A model generated the notes under the pieces. The model had not been told where the DNA came from and did no database searches. It saw nothing but the letters and a program-made list of their open reading frames with translations. 64,000 nt of DNA from Mycolicibacterium senegalense (GTDB taxonomy: Bacteria; Actinomycetota; Actinomycetes; Mycobacteriales; Mycobacteriaceae). The first letter of the stretch is position 1. Every line of letters starts with the position of its first letter. The stretch is taken from positions 1,612,001 through 1,676,000 of the forward strand of contig NZ_CP081000.1 in NCBI RefSeq assembly GCF_019645875.1, in the 5' to 3' direction. Shown here piece after piece: positions 35,347 through 44,935 of this stretch. The position numbers were made by a program, and so were the translations under genes.

Positions 35347-36974
35347 CGGTTCGCCTTCTGCAGGACGAGGAGATTCTTGACGAGGTTCTCTACGTTGGGT
35401 GTGCCCAACCCGGTCGCCATGTCGTAGCCGGGTGCGGCGCTGGCCACCGCGTTGCCACCGAGAGTGATGTCGCGGAAAGCCGGAAGCGGTGCCCCCTTGG
35501 CGATGCGGTACAGCATCGGGTTGAGATCGCCGAGCGCACGGCCACCGTTGGCGGTCAGGTACTGATTCATCACCGCGGCCATCGCGGCCCACAGCGGTGC
35601 GGATTGTGAGGTGCCGCCACCGACCAGAACCTGGCCGTTCAGCACGATCTTCACGCCGGTGAACGGATCGGCGACAGCCGAGATGTCGGGGGTCAGCCGC
35701 TTCTGGTCGCCACCGGATTCGGTGCTACCGGGTGCGGAAAGCCCGCGCTGCCAGTCCGGGCGGTCGAACAGCGAGGACACTCCGCCGCCGGTGCCCTGCG
35801 ACAGCGGGACGTCGAACCAGGCCTGTTCGGCCAGCCAGTCGCCATCGGCGTCGGTCGACAGCGTCGTGCCGCCGACGTCGGTCATCTCCGGCAGCGAGGC
35901 CACCGAGTCCAGGCCGACGTCGTCCTGGCCTGGTGCGGACGACCAGTCTTGTCCGCCTTTGCATTCCAGGCCGGCCAGATCTCCGCTGGCGTTGAAGGCC
36001 GTGGTGCCGTGGGTGTGTGCGGTGGCCAGCGCCGAGCGAACCGGGGCGAGGTCGGCGGCGGTGATCAGCTTGTCGCAGCCCCAGCCGATCGAGAAGCTCC
36101 ACACCGCACCGGGGAATTGCTGGTCGGCTGACTCCAGCATCTTGCCGATCTTCTCGTAGGCGCCGTCGCCCTGAACGGTCGGCCGGGCATTGACCACGAC
36201 CTTCTGCGCATCCGGCGCGATGGCATGGGCGACTTGCAGATCCATGGTGGTCTCACCGCGCGGTGCACTCGGTTGCCCGCCGACCACCGTGGGGGTGAAC
36301 CTGGGTAGGTCGAAGGTGGTGGCGAACGTGTCCAGATCGGACTGGTCGAAACCGTCGAATGCGAAGAACACGATGGTGGCGCCCTTGCCGGTGAACCCCT
36401 GTTTCGCCAGATTGGCGAGGTTGTAGGTGTTGAGCACCCCCTGTGGTGTCAACCCTTGGTCCGGGACATCGGTGGGCAGGTTCCGCAGGTCGGGCAATGA
36501 CATCCGGTGTGGCGTGTAGCCCAGGATGCGGCCGACCTCGTTGACCTCTGCGGTCAGCGGTTCGGGCACCGAGGGTTGTTGCGGTGAGGCATAGAACTCC
36601 TGACCTCGCCGCCCGCGGTAGTCGTGGATGTTCACGCCGAAAGCGGTTGCCATGTCGGAGGATCGGCCTTCGGTGATCGCCCAGGCGTCACCGGGCCGCC
36701 AGCGCACCGACAGTGCGTGCTGCTGGGCCCAGTCGAACAGGGCCGCCGGCCGAGCGGCATGGTGCAGCGTCATGGTGAGCTGCGCCGAACCGTTGTCGGC
36801 CGGGCCGAGATCGGTTGAGGCGGAGAGCAGTTGGGCGTACGGGCCGCTTATCTGAGCGGACCCGTACGCCCGGTCACCCGTGGTGGGAGTGGCTCGCAGG
36901 TCGGAGACCAGCAGGGCACTGAACAGGATCAGGGCCAGTAACGCCCGGGTGGGGGCGTTGTTCATCCCGGCCAT
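35343..36974 (-). CDS. S53 family serine protease (sedolisin/kumamolisin type), secreted
   Basis: A 543-residue exported protease. It has an N-terminal hydrophobic signal (ALLALILFSALLVSDLRA), a pro-kumamolisin activation domain (about residues 45-190) and a catalytic domain. The S53 residues are all seen: Glu and Asp in GETTMDLQVAHA (ExxxD), the oxyanion Asp in NASGDLAGLE, and the nucleophile Ser in GGGTSQSAPLWAA. A Ca site is likely in the C-terminal DITLGGN and GYDMATGLGTPN region. Sedolisins are usually acid-active after self-removal of the prodomain. ATG 36974 is used; ATG 36965 is an alternative. It is coupled to the membrane protein gene and follows the lipoprotein gene by 32 bp. Confidence 0.9.
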   Translation of the reverse strand: MAGMNNAPTRALLALILFSALLVSDLRATPTTGDRAYGSAQISGPYAQLLSASTDLGPADNGSAQLTMTLHHAARPAALFDWAQQHALSVRWRPGDAWAITEGRSSDMATAFGVNIHDYRGRRGQEFYASPQQPSVPEPLTAEVNEVGRILGYTPHRMSLPDLRNLPTDVPDQGLTPQGVLNTYNLANLAKQGFTGKGATIVFFAFDGFDQSDLDTFATTFDLPRFTPTVVGGQPSAPRGETTMDLQVAHAIAPDAQKVVVNARPTVQGDGAYEKIGKMLESADQQFPGAVWSFSIGWGCDKLITAADLAPVRSALATAHTHGTTAFNASGDLAGLECKGGQDWSSAPGQDDVGLDSVASLPEMTDVGGTTLSTDADGDWLAEQAWFDVPLSQGTGGGVSSLFDRPDWQRGLSAPGSTESGGDQKRLTPDISAVADPFTGVKIVLNGQVLVGGGTSQSAPLWAAMAAVMNQYLTANGGRALGDLNPMLYRIAKGAPLPAFRDITLGGNAVASAAPGYDMATGLGTPNVENLVKNLLVLQKANR

Positions 36975-37006
36975 GGGTGAACGACCGACTTTCTGTTGCT
37001 CCGCGT

Positions 37007-37291
37007 TCAGTTGTCGCCGGGAATGGCGGTCGGTGCAGGCGGTGCCTTCACACCGGGGGTGAAGAGATTGCCACCGGTGGGGTTGATCGACTTCTCGGTG
37101 GGCTCGACCGATGGCGGCGGAGCGGGAGTGGCCGGCGGCGTGGTGGTTGTGGTCGTCGTCGTGGTGGTCGGTGTGGTGGTCTCGGGACCTTTCTCCTCGG
37201 TACCGCACGCCGCGGTGAACGAGATCATCCCGATGACTGCCGCACCGCCCGCGATGACGGTGAGCCGACGAGTCAACTGCCCAGACTTCAT
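37007..37291 (-). CDS. Small Thr-rich lipoprotein
   Basis: A 94-residue exported protein. It has basic residues, a hydrophobic stretch and a lipobox-like FTAAC with the Cys near residue 29. A run of ten Thr, a Pro-rich linker and the tail GGNLFTPGVKAPPAP follow. It is paralogous to the lipoprotein at 33012-33281. It is the first gene of the minus-strand block lipoprotein, S53 protease, zinc-ribbon protein, CPPDCG protein. The low-complexity linker suits an extended tether through the envelope. The conserved tail might be recognised by the protease or the CPPDCG domain. Confidence 0.78.
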   Translation of the reverse strand: MKSGQLTRRLTVIAGGAAVIGMISFTAACGTEEKGPETTTPTTTTTTTTTTPPATPAPPPSVEPTEKSINPTGGNLFTPGVKAPPAPTAIPGDN

Positions 37292-37531
37292 GATGTTGTC
37301 CTCACTGTCCCCCGTGCTGTTATAGAGCTGGCCTTCGGCGAATCGCGGTGGATTCCCACTACTTGCAACGCAAATCGTGGCCCAGCCCCATCCCGAAGAG
37401 GGTTCTGGTGAACGGAACTCTAACCGAAGGCGTGCGCGGTCGCAGAACCATTGCGACCGGTACGGCTTGCCGTAGCGGCGACCGTCGCCCGCAGCTTGAC
37501 GCTGTCGGGGGCTGGGTGTTTACTCGAGCCA

Positions 37532-37547
37532 TCGAACATATATTCGA
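37532..37547. promoter_or_regulatory. LexA (SOS) box before imuA'
   Basis: TCGAACATATATTCGA fits the mycobacterial SOS box TCGAAC-N4-GTTCGA with one change. It lies 27 bp before the imuA' start, the known place for LexA control of the imuA'-imuB cassette. Confidence 0.85.
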
Positions 37548-37573
37548 AAACGGCTGATGCGGGAGGTGTTCTT

Positions 37574-38281
37574 GTGACTGTTGTGGCAGAACGGGAATTG
37601 CACCTGCTTACCCGCTCTGAGCAGGTAGAACACCTCCGCCGCAAGATCGCCTCGGTGTCGGGCAAGGTCGGCCCGGTGCATCGCGGCGCACCTCGCTCCA
37701 CGGCGGTGATATCGCCTCCGGAATCTTTGCTGTCACCGTCTGAAACCCTGGTTGACGCGTTGCCCGAGGGCCTACCGACGATGCTGCCACGCGGGTCCGT
37801 CGCGGTGGCCGTGGGTGCCCGGTCGCTGTCGCTGGGCATGGTGGCGGCGGTGACGGCGGGGGGCGGGCATGCGGTGATCATCGGCCAGCCCGATGTCGGC
37901 TTGCTGGCCGCGGTGGAGATGGGTGCCGATCTGAGCCGCCTCGCGGTGATCCCCGATCCAGGTGCCGATCCTGTCGAGGTGGCTTCGGTGCTGATGGACG
38001 GGATGGATCTGGTGGTGCTCGGGCTGGGCGGGCGCTCGGTGCCGCCGAGCCGGGCCCGGGTGATGGTGGCGCGGGCTCGGCAGAAGGGCTGCACTCTGCT
38101 GGTCACCGACGGTGACTGGCAGGGGGCGTCGGCTCGGCTGGAGGCGCGGGTATCCGGCTACGAGGTGGTCGGTGCCGGTCAGGACATCCCGATGCCCGGC
38201 CGTGGCCGGATCAGCCGGGTCCGGCTGGCCATGCGTGCCAGGGGCCGGGGCGTCGGCTCGGGTCGCGCGGCAGGCGGGTAG
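37574..38281 (+). CDS. imuA': ImuA' mutasome accessory protein
   Basis: A 235-residue RecA-like protein matching mycobacterial ImuA'. It has [31 protein letters not shown] in place of an intact Walker A loop, so ATP binding is doubtful, and [15 protein letters not shown] in the core. The basic C-terminus is [13 protein letters not shown]. In M. tuberculosis ImuA' works with ImuB and DnaE2 in damage-induced mutagenesis. GTG 37574 has GGGAGG upstream. It is preceded by an SOS box and followed after 3 bp by imuB. Confidence 0.93.
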   Translation: MTVVAERELHLLTRSEQVEHLRRKIASVSGKVGPVHRGAPRSTAVISPPESLLSPSETLVDALPEGLPTMLPRGSVAVAVGARSLSLGMVAAVTAGGGHAVIIGQPDVGLLAAVEMGADLSRLAVIPDPGADPVEVASVLMDGMDLVVLGLGGRSVPPSRARVMVARARQKGCTLLVTDGDWQGASARLEARVSGYEVVGAGQDIPMPGRGRISRVRLAMRARGRGVGSGRAAGG

Positions 38282-38284
38282 CTC

Positions 38285-39871
38285 ATGCCCGCGGATTCCA
38301 GGGTGCTGGCTCTCTGGTGTATGGACTGGCCGGCGGTGGCCGCGGCCACGGCGGCAGGTTTGACGTCGACGGTGCCGGTCGCGGTCACTTTGGCCAACCG
38401 GGTGATCGCCTGCTCGGCATCGGCGCGCGCGGCCGGGGTCCGGCGTGGGCTGCGTCGCCGTGAGGCGCAGGGCCGGTGCCCGCAACTGCATGTCGTCACC
38501 GCCGATCCGGCCAGGGACGCCCGCCATTTCGAAAACGTGACGCTGGCAGTCGATGATCTGGTGCCGCGTGCCGAAGTGCTGCGCCCGGGGCTGCTGGTGC
38601 TTTCGGTACGTGGCGCGGCACGGTACTTCGGGTCCGAACCGGTTGCGGCCGAACGATTGATCGATGCCGTCGCCGCGGCCGGGGCCGAATGCCAGGTCGG
38701 CATCGCCGATCAGCTTTCCACCGCGGTCTTCGCCGCCCGGGCGGGGTGCATCGTCGAACCCGGGGGCGATGCGCGGTTTCTGTCCGGTCTGTCGATCCGG
38801 CAACTGTCCACTGAACCGGCCCTGGCCGCCCCGGGCCGCGAGGACTTGGCAGACCTGTTGTGGCGGATGGGTATCCGAACCCTCGGGCAGTTCGCCGAGT
38901 TGTCCCGCACCGACGTCGCCTCCCGGTTCGGAGCCGACGCGGTGACGGCGCACCGGTTCGCCTGCGGGGAGCCGGATCGGGGGCCTTCCGGAAGGGATCC
39001 GGCCGCCGAACTCGACGCGGTGATGAACTGTGACCCGCCGATCGAGAGGGTGGATGCCGCAGCGTTCGCGGGGCGGTCACTGGCCAGTGATCTGCACCGT
39101 TGCCTTGAGTCGGCGGGGGTGGGCTGCACCCGGTTGGCCATCCACGCCGTCACCACCAACGGTGAAGAGCTGGAACGGGTCTGGCGATGTGCCGAACCAC
39201 TGACCGAGGATGCCACCGCCGACCGGGTTCGTTGGCAGCTGGACGGCTGGCTGAACCGGCGCACCATTGATCGGCCTAGTGCGCCCCTCGTCATGTTGCG
39301 CTTGCGTCCGGTGGAGGTGGTGTCGGCGGCGGCACTGCAGCTGCCGTTGTGGGGCGGCTTGGGAGAGGAGGATCGGCTGCGGGCCCGACGGGCGCTGCTG
39401 CGGGTCCAGGGTCTGCTCGGACAGGAGGCGGTTCAGGTTCCGGTGCTCAGCGGCGGGCGTGGGCCGGCCGAACGCATCACCTTCACCCCCTTGGGGGATG
39501 AGCCGGTGCCGCGAGCCGATCCTCGGCAACCCTGGCCCGGTCAACTGCCCGAGCCCTCACCGACCGTGTTGCTCGACGATCCGGTGGAACTGCTTGATGG
39601 ACAAGGGAATCCGGTGCGTATCACCAGTCGCGGGTTGTTCTCCACCGATCCGGCGCAGCTGACCGGTGCGGGCCGCCGGGACGGCAGGTTGCGCTGGTGG
39701 GCCGGCCCATGGCCGGTCGACGAGCGGTGGTGGGATCCGGAGAACCGAGGGGCCGGACGTACGGCGCGGGTCCAGGTGCTGCTGGGCTCTGGAGATAGGG
39801 AAGGGGGAGATCTTGCCCTGCTGCTGTGTTACCGGCAGCGCCGGTGGTATCTGGAGGGTGCCTATGAATGA
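38285..39871 (+). CDS. imuB: ImuB, catalytically dead Y-family polymerase hub
   Basis: A 528-residue Y-family-like protein. The first motif LWCMDWPAVAA is degenerate, and the second reads LSVRGAARYFG where active polymerases have an SxDE pair, so polymerase activity is not expected. The clamp-binding motif QLPLWG is present near residue 355. ImuB bridges the beta-clamp, ImuA' and DnaE2 in the mutasome. It starts 3 bp after imuA' under the same SOS box. The stop is 14 bp from the converging nucleoside hydrolase. Confidence 0.95.
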   Translation: MPADSRVLALWCMDWPAVAAATAAGLTSTVPVAVTLANRVIACSASARAAGVRRGLRRREAQGRCPQLHVVTADPARDARHFENVTLAVDDLVPRAEVLRPGLLVLSVRGAARYFGSEPVAAERLIDAVAAAGAECQVGIADQLSTAVFAARAGCIVEPGGDARFLSGLSIRQLSTEPALAAPGREDLADLLWRMGIRTLGQFAELSRTDVASRFGADAVTAHRFACGEPDRGPSGRDPAAELDAVMNCDPPIERVDAAAFAGRSLASDLHRCLESAGVGCTRLAIHAVTTNGEELERVWRCAEPLTEDATADRVRWQLDGWLNRRTIDRPSAPLVMLRLRPVEVVSAAALQLPLWGGLGEEDRLRARRALLRVQGLLGQEAVQVPVLSGGRGPAERITFTPLGDEPVPRADPRQPWPGQLPEPSPTVLLDDPVELLDGQGNPVRITSRGLFSTDPAQLTGAGRRDGRLRWWAGPWPVDERWWDPENRGAGRTARVQVLLGSGDREGGDLALLLCYRQRRWYLEGAYE

Positions 39872-39885
39872 GTGCCGCAGCGGGC

Positions 39886-40932
39886 TCAGCCCATTCGCTG
39901 GGCGAATTCCCCGACCCGGCTGATGAATCGGTCGAAGAACACCGTCGGGTCGACTTCGGTGCCGATCAGCGCGTTGGGTGGGCGGCCCCAGTGTCCGCGC
40001 CAGTCGGCCACCGTCATACCGCGGGTCAGCGTTCCGGCCAGCTCGACATCGACCGTGGTTTCCCGGTAGCTCACCAGTTCCGGGTCCAGGGCGACGGCAG
40101 CGGCCAGGGGATCGTGCAGGTGTGCCAGGTACCCGTCGCCGGTGTCGAAGTGGAACTCGAAGTAGAACCGCATGGCGTCCTCGAGCACGCGGATCAACGG
40201 ATTGTCCGCGCTCGACCGGGTGCCCCGCTCGTCGAGCACGCTCATCGGCGCCGATGGTGAGCCGGCTGCAGCCGCCAACCGGTTCAGCAGTGCGGGCGTC
40301 ATCGCGATGTTCTCGGTCAGATTGAGGCCCAGCACGATTGGTACATGTGCCGCGTCGTCGAGACCCCAGGCGGCGTTCCAACCGCTGAACACCTCGGCGG
40401 CGGACTCGGGGTCGACGCTGACGTTCCACTCCGACACCGGGGTGGTATTGCCCCGGTAGTCGAACGCACCGCCCATGATCACCAGCCGACGCAACAGCTT
40501 GGGCAGGGCGGGTTCGGCGCGCATGGCCAGTGCCAGGTTGGTCAGCGGCCCGGTGGCCAGCCCGATCAACTCACCCGGATATGCGCGGGCGGCGCGTACC
40601 CAGGCCTCGGCGGCATCGTGCGCGGTGAGCAGCCGGTCGCTGCTCGGCAGCTGCGCGTATCCCAGGCCCTGCGGCCCGTGGGTGTCCTCAGCGGTGCGCA
40701 GGGGTGCGCTCAACGGCTGCTCGGCCCCCTTGGAGACCGGGATCCCTGCCACCCCGCACAGCTCCAGCAGCCCGAGGTTGTTGGCGCAGACCTGTTGCAC
40801 CGGAACGTTTCCCGCCGTGGAGGCGATACCGACCAATTCGGCCTCAGGGCTGGCGAACAGATATGCCAGCGCCATGGCATCGTCGACACCGGTATCGACG
40901 TCGGCGAACACGGGAATTGCGGAGGACGTCAC
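39886..40932 (-). CDS. iunH: Inosine-uridine preferring nucleoside hydrolase
   Basis: A 348-residue ribonucleoside hydrolase. The Ca-binding Asp cluster is FADVDTGVDDAMAL at the N-terminus. VIMGGAFDYRGNTTPVSEWNVSVDPESA contains the ribose-binding Asn/Glu region, and a late Asp occurs in HLHDPLAAAVALDP. It releases bases from purine or pyrimidine ribosides for salvage. The start is GTG 40932 with a weak ribosome site. The location beside imuB matches the M. tuberculosis order. Confidence 0.95.
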   Translation of the reverse strand: MTSSAIPVFADVDTGVDDAMALAYLFASPEAELVGIASTAGNVPVQQVCANNLGLLELCGVAGIPVSKGAEQPLSAPLRTAEDTHGPQGLGYAQLPSSDRLLTAHDAAEAWVRAARAYPGELIGLATGPLTNLALAMRAEPALPKLLRRLVIMGGAFDYRGNTTPVSEWNVSVDPESAAEVFSGWNAAWGLDDAAHVPIVLGLNLTENIAMTPALLNRLAAAAGSPSAPMSVLDERGTRSSADNPLIRVLEDAMRFYFEFHFDTGDGYLAHLHDPLAAAVALDPELVSYRETTVDVELAGTLTRGMTVADWRGHWGRPPNALIGTEVDPTVFFDRFISRVGEFAQRMG

Positions 40933-40969
40933 CGTGTCAACGATAAGCCAACGACAGGACCCAGATCGG

Positions 40970-42997
40970 CTACCAGTGCACCCCGGGCACCAACCGCACC
41001 GCGCGCTTGACCGGGCGCGTCACAGCGCGCGGGACCCGCAAGTTACGGCTGCTGCGGGCGGGCCGCTTCGGCCGTCGTAGCGCCTCACCGCCATCCGGTA
41101 TATCGGTGCCGCCGGCGCTGAGCCCTTGCGCGGCCGCCGAGTCCGGATAGCCCAGATACAGCTGGTGCAGCACACGGCGAGACAGTTTCGGGGTGAGGTA
41201 GTTACCGAAATCCGCCACGGTGCCCAGCGGGGTGTCGATCCGGGCCGGCTTGTCCACCAAGCCTCGCACCACCATGGCCGCGGCGTGTTCAGCCGAGATC
41301 GGCGGCACCGGGTTGAGCTTGCGTGACGGTGCGATCATCGGCGTCTTCACCAGGGGCATATGGATATTGGTGAAGGTGATGTGATCCGAGAGGGTCTCGG
41401 TGCCCACCACTTCGGAGAACGCATCCAGTGCGGCCTTGGACGGCAGGTAGGCACTGTATTTCGGGGTGTTGGCCTGCACCCCGGCGCTGGACACGTTGAC
41501 CACATGACCGAACCGGCGTTCGCGCCAGTGCGGCAGCAGTGCCAGCACCATACGCACCGAGCCGAAGTAGTTGACCGCCATCACCCGCTCGTAATCGTGC
41601 AACCGGTCCGTCGAGTTGGTCACCGAGCGGCGGATGGACCGGCCGGCGTTGTTCACCAGGTAGTCGACGTGGTCGAAGCGGCCGAGGATGTCCTTGACCG
41701 TGTGCTCGACCGACGCCGAATCGGTGACGTCGCAGGTGAATGCGTAGGCCTGCCCGCCGTTCGCGCGGATCTCGGCGACCAGGTCGTCGAGTGCCTCACC
41801 GTTGCGGGCCAGGGCGAAGACGCAGGCGCCGCGCTCGGCGACGGCGATTGCCGAGGCCCGGCCGATGCCGCTGGAGGCACCGGTGATGATGACGTGCTTG
41901 CCGACCAGGGGACCGGCCGGGTCGTCGCGCCGCGCTCGGTCCGGATCGAGGTGCTCGGCCCAGTACCGCCACAGTTTCGGTGCGTACGTGCCGAATTCGG
42001 GTACGGCGATCCCCGTGCCACGTAAGGCGGCGGTCGTGCTGTCCGCGGTGAACGTCGGCCGCAACTCGACCACGTCGAGCACGTCGCCCGGGATGCCCAG
42101 CTGGGTGGCGACGATGTTGCGCACCGCCTTGACCCGGCCCCGTGCCCGCACCACCGGTGCCGCGGTCGCCCGCGGCAGCGAGCCGCGCAGCGGCGGCAGT
42201 CCCGCTTCGGCGGCCACCCCGCGGTAGATGTCGCGCAGCCCGGTGGTCTTCGGTGCGGTGAGGTGGAACGTCTCACCGTCCTTGCCTTCGACATGCATCA
42301 GGTGGACGACGGCTTCAACCACAAAGTCCACCGGCACGACGTTGGTCCGGCCCGAATCCGGCAGCATCATCGGCGTGAACCTGGGCAGCGCGGCCAGCCG
42401 GGCCAGCACTCCGAAGAAGTAGTACGGGCCGTCGATCTTGTCCATCTCACCGGTCTGCGAATCGCCGACCACAACCGCCGGCCGGTACACCCGGTAGCGC
42501 AGTCCCGGCGCCGAGCGCACCAGCAGTTCGGCCTCGAACTTGGTCTGGTGATACGGCGTGGGTAGGTCCTGGGCGACGTCGAAATCGGCCTCGGTGAACA
42601 CACCCCGGTGATTGCCGGCCACCGCGATCGAGGACACGTGGTGCAGCGTGGCGTCCAGGCGCCGAGCCAGTTCGATCACCGCGCGGGTGCCCTCGACGTT
42701 GGCGGCCCGCTGCTCGGATTCACCGACGGTCATGTCGTAGATGGCCGCGCAATGCACCACATGTGAGACATCGCCCAGGTCGGCGACATCGGTGTCGGAG
42801 AGCCCAAGGTCAGCTGCCGTCAGGTCGCCGACCAGCGGTTTCACCCGCTCGTCCCAGTGTTGGGCCAGCCTCTCGAACCGCGTCAACGATTCACGGCGCA
42901 CCAACACCCACACTTCGGCGCCGGGATCGCGGGACAGGATCCGGGTGATCACTCGGCGGCCGATAAACCCGGTACCGCCGGTAACGACATAACGCAT
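40970..42997 (-). CDS. acrA1: AcrA1-like two-domain acyl reductase (FAR_N plus SDR)
   Basis: A 675-residue fusion. Residues 1-360 form an extended SDR/fatty acyl reductase domain with VTGGTGFIGRRVI, HCAAIYDMTV and the catalytic pattern YHQTK. Residues about 375-620 form a classical SDR with IITGASSGIGRASAIA, VNNAGRS and YSAYLPSK. The C-terminus is basic and may contact membranes. Related mycobacterial enzymes reduce acyl-CoA or act in lipid processing. ATG 42997 gives the family N-terminus; ATG 43006 is also possible. It is divergent from the HtdY-like gene. Confidence 0.85.
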   Translation of the reverse strand: MRYVVTGGTGFIGRRVITRILSRDPGAEVWVLVRRESLTRFERLAQHWDERVKPLVGDLTAADLGLSDTDVADLGDVSHVVHCAAIYDMTVGESEQRAANVEGTRAVIELARRLDATLHHVSSIAVAGNHRGVFTEADFDVAQDLPTPYHQTKFEAELLVRSAPGLRYRVYRPAVVVGDSQTGEMDKIDGPYYFFGVLARLAALPRFTPMMLPDSGRTNVVPVDFVVEAVVHLMHVEGKDGETFHLTAPKTTGLRDIYRGVAAEAGLPPLRGSLPRATAAPVVRARGRVKAVRNIVATQLGIPGDVLDVVELRPTFTADSTTAALRGTGIAVPEFGTYAPKLWRYWAEHLDPDRARRDDPAGPLVGKHVIITGASSGIGRASAIAVAERGACVFALARNGEALDDLVAEIRANGGQAYAFTCDVTDSASVEHTVKDILGRFDHVDYLVNNAGRSIRRSVTNSTDRLHDYERVMAVNYFGSVRMVLALLPHWRERRFGHVVNVSSAGVQANTPKYSAYLPSKAALDAFSEVVGTETLSDHITFTNIHMPLVKTPMIAPSRKLNPVPPISAEHAAAMVVRGLVDKPARIDTPLGTVADFGNYLTPKLSRRVLHQLYLGYPDSAAAQGLSAGGTDIPDGGEALRRPKRPARSSRNLRVPRAVTRPVKRAVRLVPGVHW

Positions 42998-43066
42998 GCG
43001 AGCCATCGTGGCCCGAGATTGAGCAAACGTCAACAGGGGCGGTCGCCTCAACTATCGTCGGCACCC

Positions 43067-43936
43067 ATGCCCCTCAATCCGGACGCCATAGGCGAGAAGA
43101 CCGATCCGATTCCGTTCGAATGGACCGACCGCGACACCCTGCTGTATGCCATCGGTGTCGGTGCGGGAACCGACGACCTCGCCTTCACCACCGAGAACAG
43201 CCACGAGATCGAGCAGCAGGTGCTGCCGACGTATGCGGTGATCGCCTGCTCGGCGTTCCCGGCCGCTCTGAAGATCGGCACCTTCAACTTCAGCATGCTG
43301 CTGCACGGCTCTCAGGAGATCCGCCTGCACCGACCGTTGCCTCCCGCCGGAAAACTGACCGTGGTCTCCGAGGTCGCCGACATCCAGGACAAGGGGGAGG
43401 GCAAGAACGCGGTGGTCATGCTCAAGGGCATCGGCACCGACCCGGCCACCGGCGAGGTGGTCGCGGAAACCCTTACCACCGTGGTGATTCGGGGTGAAGG
43501 CGGATTCGGCGGCCAGCCCGGGAAGCGCCCGGAGGCACCGCAGATTCCCGACCGTGCGCCGGACGCCCAGGTGGCGTTGCCCACCCGCGAGGACCAAGCG
43601 CTGATCTATCGCCTCTCGGGGGACCGTAACCCGTTGCACAGTGATCCGTGGTTCGCACAGAATCTCGCCGGATTCCCGAAGCCGATCCTGCACGGGCTGT
43701 GCACCTATGGGGTGGCCGGGCGAGCGCTGGTGGCCGAACTCGGCGGCGGCGACGCCACGAAGGTTCATGCGGTGGCCGCGCGATTCAGTTCGCCGGTGTT
43801 TCCGGGCGAGACGCTCACGACGTCGATCTGGCGTACCGAACCGGGCCGGGCGGTGTTCCGCACTGAAGCGGCCGGGCCCGACGGTGGTGATGCCCGCCTC
43901 GTCCTGGAGGACGGTGTCGCCGAGTATTCCGCCTGA
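43067..43936 (+). CDS. htdY: 3-hydroxyacyl-thioester dehydratase (HtdY-like, double hotdog)
   Basis: A 289-residue MaoC-type hydratase 2. The hydratase 2 motif is IYRLSGDRNPLHSDPWFA, with Asp and His of the active site, in the C-terminal hotdog; the N-terminal hotdog lacks it. It catalyses (R)-3-hydroxyacyl-CoA/enoyl-CoA interconversion. ATG 43067 starts the standard N-terminus PLNPDAIGEKTD. It is divergent from acrA1 over 69 bp, as in M. tuberculosis where htdY sits near acrA1. Confidence 0.93.
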   Translation: MPLNPDAIGEKTDPIPFEWTDRDTLLYAIGVGAGTDDLAFTTENSHEIEQQVLPTYAVIACSAFPAALKIGTFNFSMLLHGSQEIRLHRPLPPAGKLTVVSEVADIQDKGEGKNAVVMLKGIGTDPATGEVVAETLTTVVIRGEGGFGGQPGKRPEAPQIPDRAPDAQVALPTREDQALIYRLSGDRNPLHSDPWFAQNLAGFPKPILHGLCTYGVAGRALVAELGGGDATKVHAVAARFSSPVFPGETLTTSIWRTEPGRAVFRTEAAGPDGGDARLVLEDGVAEYSA

Positions 43937-44032
43937 TCCGGGCAATTTCGTAGAAGCCCTGCACGCCGGGTAGTGGGTTGACAGGATCGAGCCACTACGT
44001 CGCACGGCGCGGTGCGGGATGGGTGGTGGCAG

Positions 44033-44935
44033 ATGACGCGGACGAACCTGGTCGTTGGATATCTGGCCACCCCCGGAGGGGCCGATGCGTTGGCCTTGGC
44101 AGTCCGGTTCGCCCGGACTCTGGATGCCGAGATCAACATCTGCATCGTGCTGCCGCCCGACACCGCGCCACCGGGCACCGTGCCCAAAGGCGGTGGCTAC
44201 GAAGACGTCGTCGCCGGGCAAGCGCAGCGCTGGCTGGACGAAGCGCTGGCCCTGGTGCCCGATGGCGTTGTGGCACACACACATCTCAGTTTCGCCGAGT
44301 CGTTCACCGACGGCCTGGTCCGCGAAGCACTGCGGTTGCAGACGAGCGCGATCGTGGTGGGCGGCGCGGGCGGGGGACTGGCCGGCAGTTTCTCGCTGGG
44401 CTCGGTGGTCAACGAGTTGCTGCACTCCGCGCCGCTGCCGGTTGCGGTGGCGCCGCGCGGGACACGCTTCTCCAAAGTTCAGCGGGTGCACGAGATCACG
44501 TGCGCCATCGGTCAACGGCAGGGCTCGGATTTGTTGCTCGACACCGCGGTACGGGCCAGCCGGGCCGCGGGTGTGCCGCTTCGGCTGGTGTCGCTGGTGG
44601 CGCTGGACCCTGCCTTCGGCTCGCTGCGTGGCGACGCCGAGGCGGTGCGGGGGCGTGCCCTCGCGCATGCCGAACGGACCCTGGATGCGGCCAGAAACGA
44701 ACTGCCGGCTGATTTTCCGGTGACGTCCACGATTGTGAACGGTCCAACCGTCGAAGCGGCCGTCGAGCAGTTGGCTTGGGATGACGGCGACATCATCATG
44801 GTCGGATCCAGCCGGCTCTCCGCGCCGCGCCGGATCTTCCTCGGTTCCACGGCCGCGAAGATGTTGCGGGTGTTGGACGTACCCATGGTGGTTGTGCCCC
44901 GCGACGAACTGAACGACGGCGAGGACAAGTCATGA
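44033..44935 (+). CDS. Universal stress protein, tandem UspA domains
   Basis: A 300-residue protein of two Usp domains. Each has the ATP-binding G-x2-G-x9-G(S/T) loop: GGAGGGLAGSFSLGS in the first and GSSRLSAPRRIFLGST in the second. ATG 44033 is chosen; a GTG at 44012 is possible. The stop overlaps the permease start (ATGA 44932-44935), so the pair is co-translated, which suggests the Usp protein senses ATP or binds the transporter, as seen for other Usp-transporter pairs. Confidence 0.9.
   Translation: MTRTNLVVGYLATPGGADALALAVRFARTLDAEINICIVLPPDTAPPGTVPKGGGYEDVVAGQAQRWLDEALALVPDGVVAHTHLSFAESFTDGLVREALRLQTSAIVVGGAGGGLAGSFSLGSVVNELLHSAPLPVAVAPRGTRFSKVQRVHEITCAIGQRQGSDLLLDTAVRASRAAGVPLRLVSLVALDPAFGSLRGDAEAVRGRALAHAERTLDAARNELPADFPVTSTIVNGPTVEAAVEQLAWDDGDIIMVGSSRLSAPRRIFLGSTAAKMLRVLDVPMVVVPRDELNDGEDKS

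Noticed and set aside
36996..37325. Plus-strand frame with a long Val run
   Set aside because: It is the complement of the Thr-repeat codons in the lipoprotein at 37007-37291, which has a signal peptide and lipobox.
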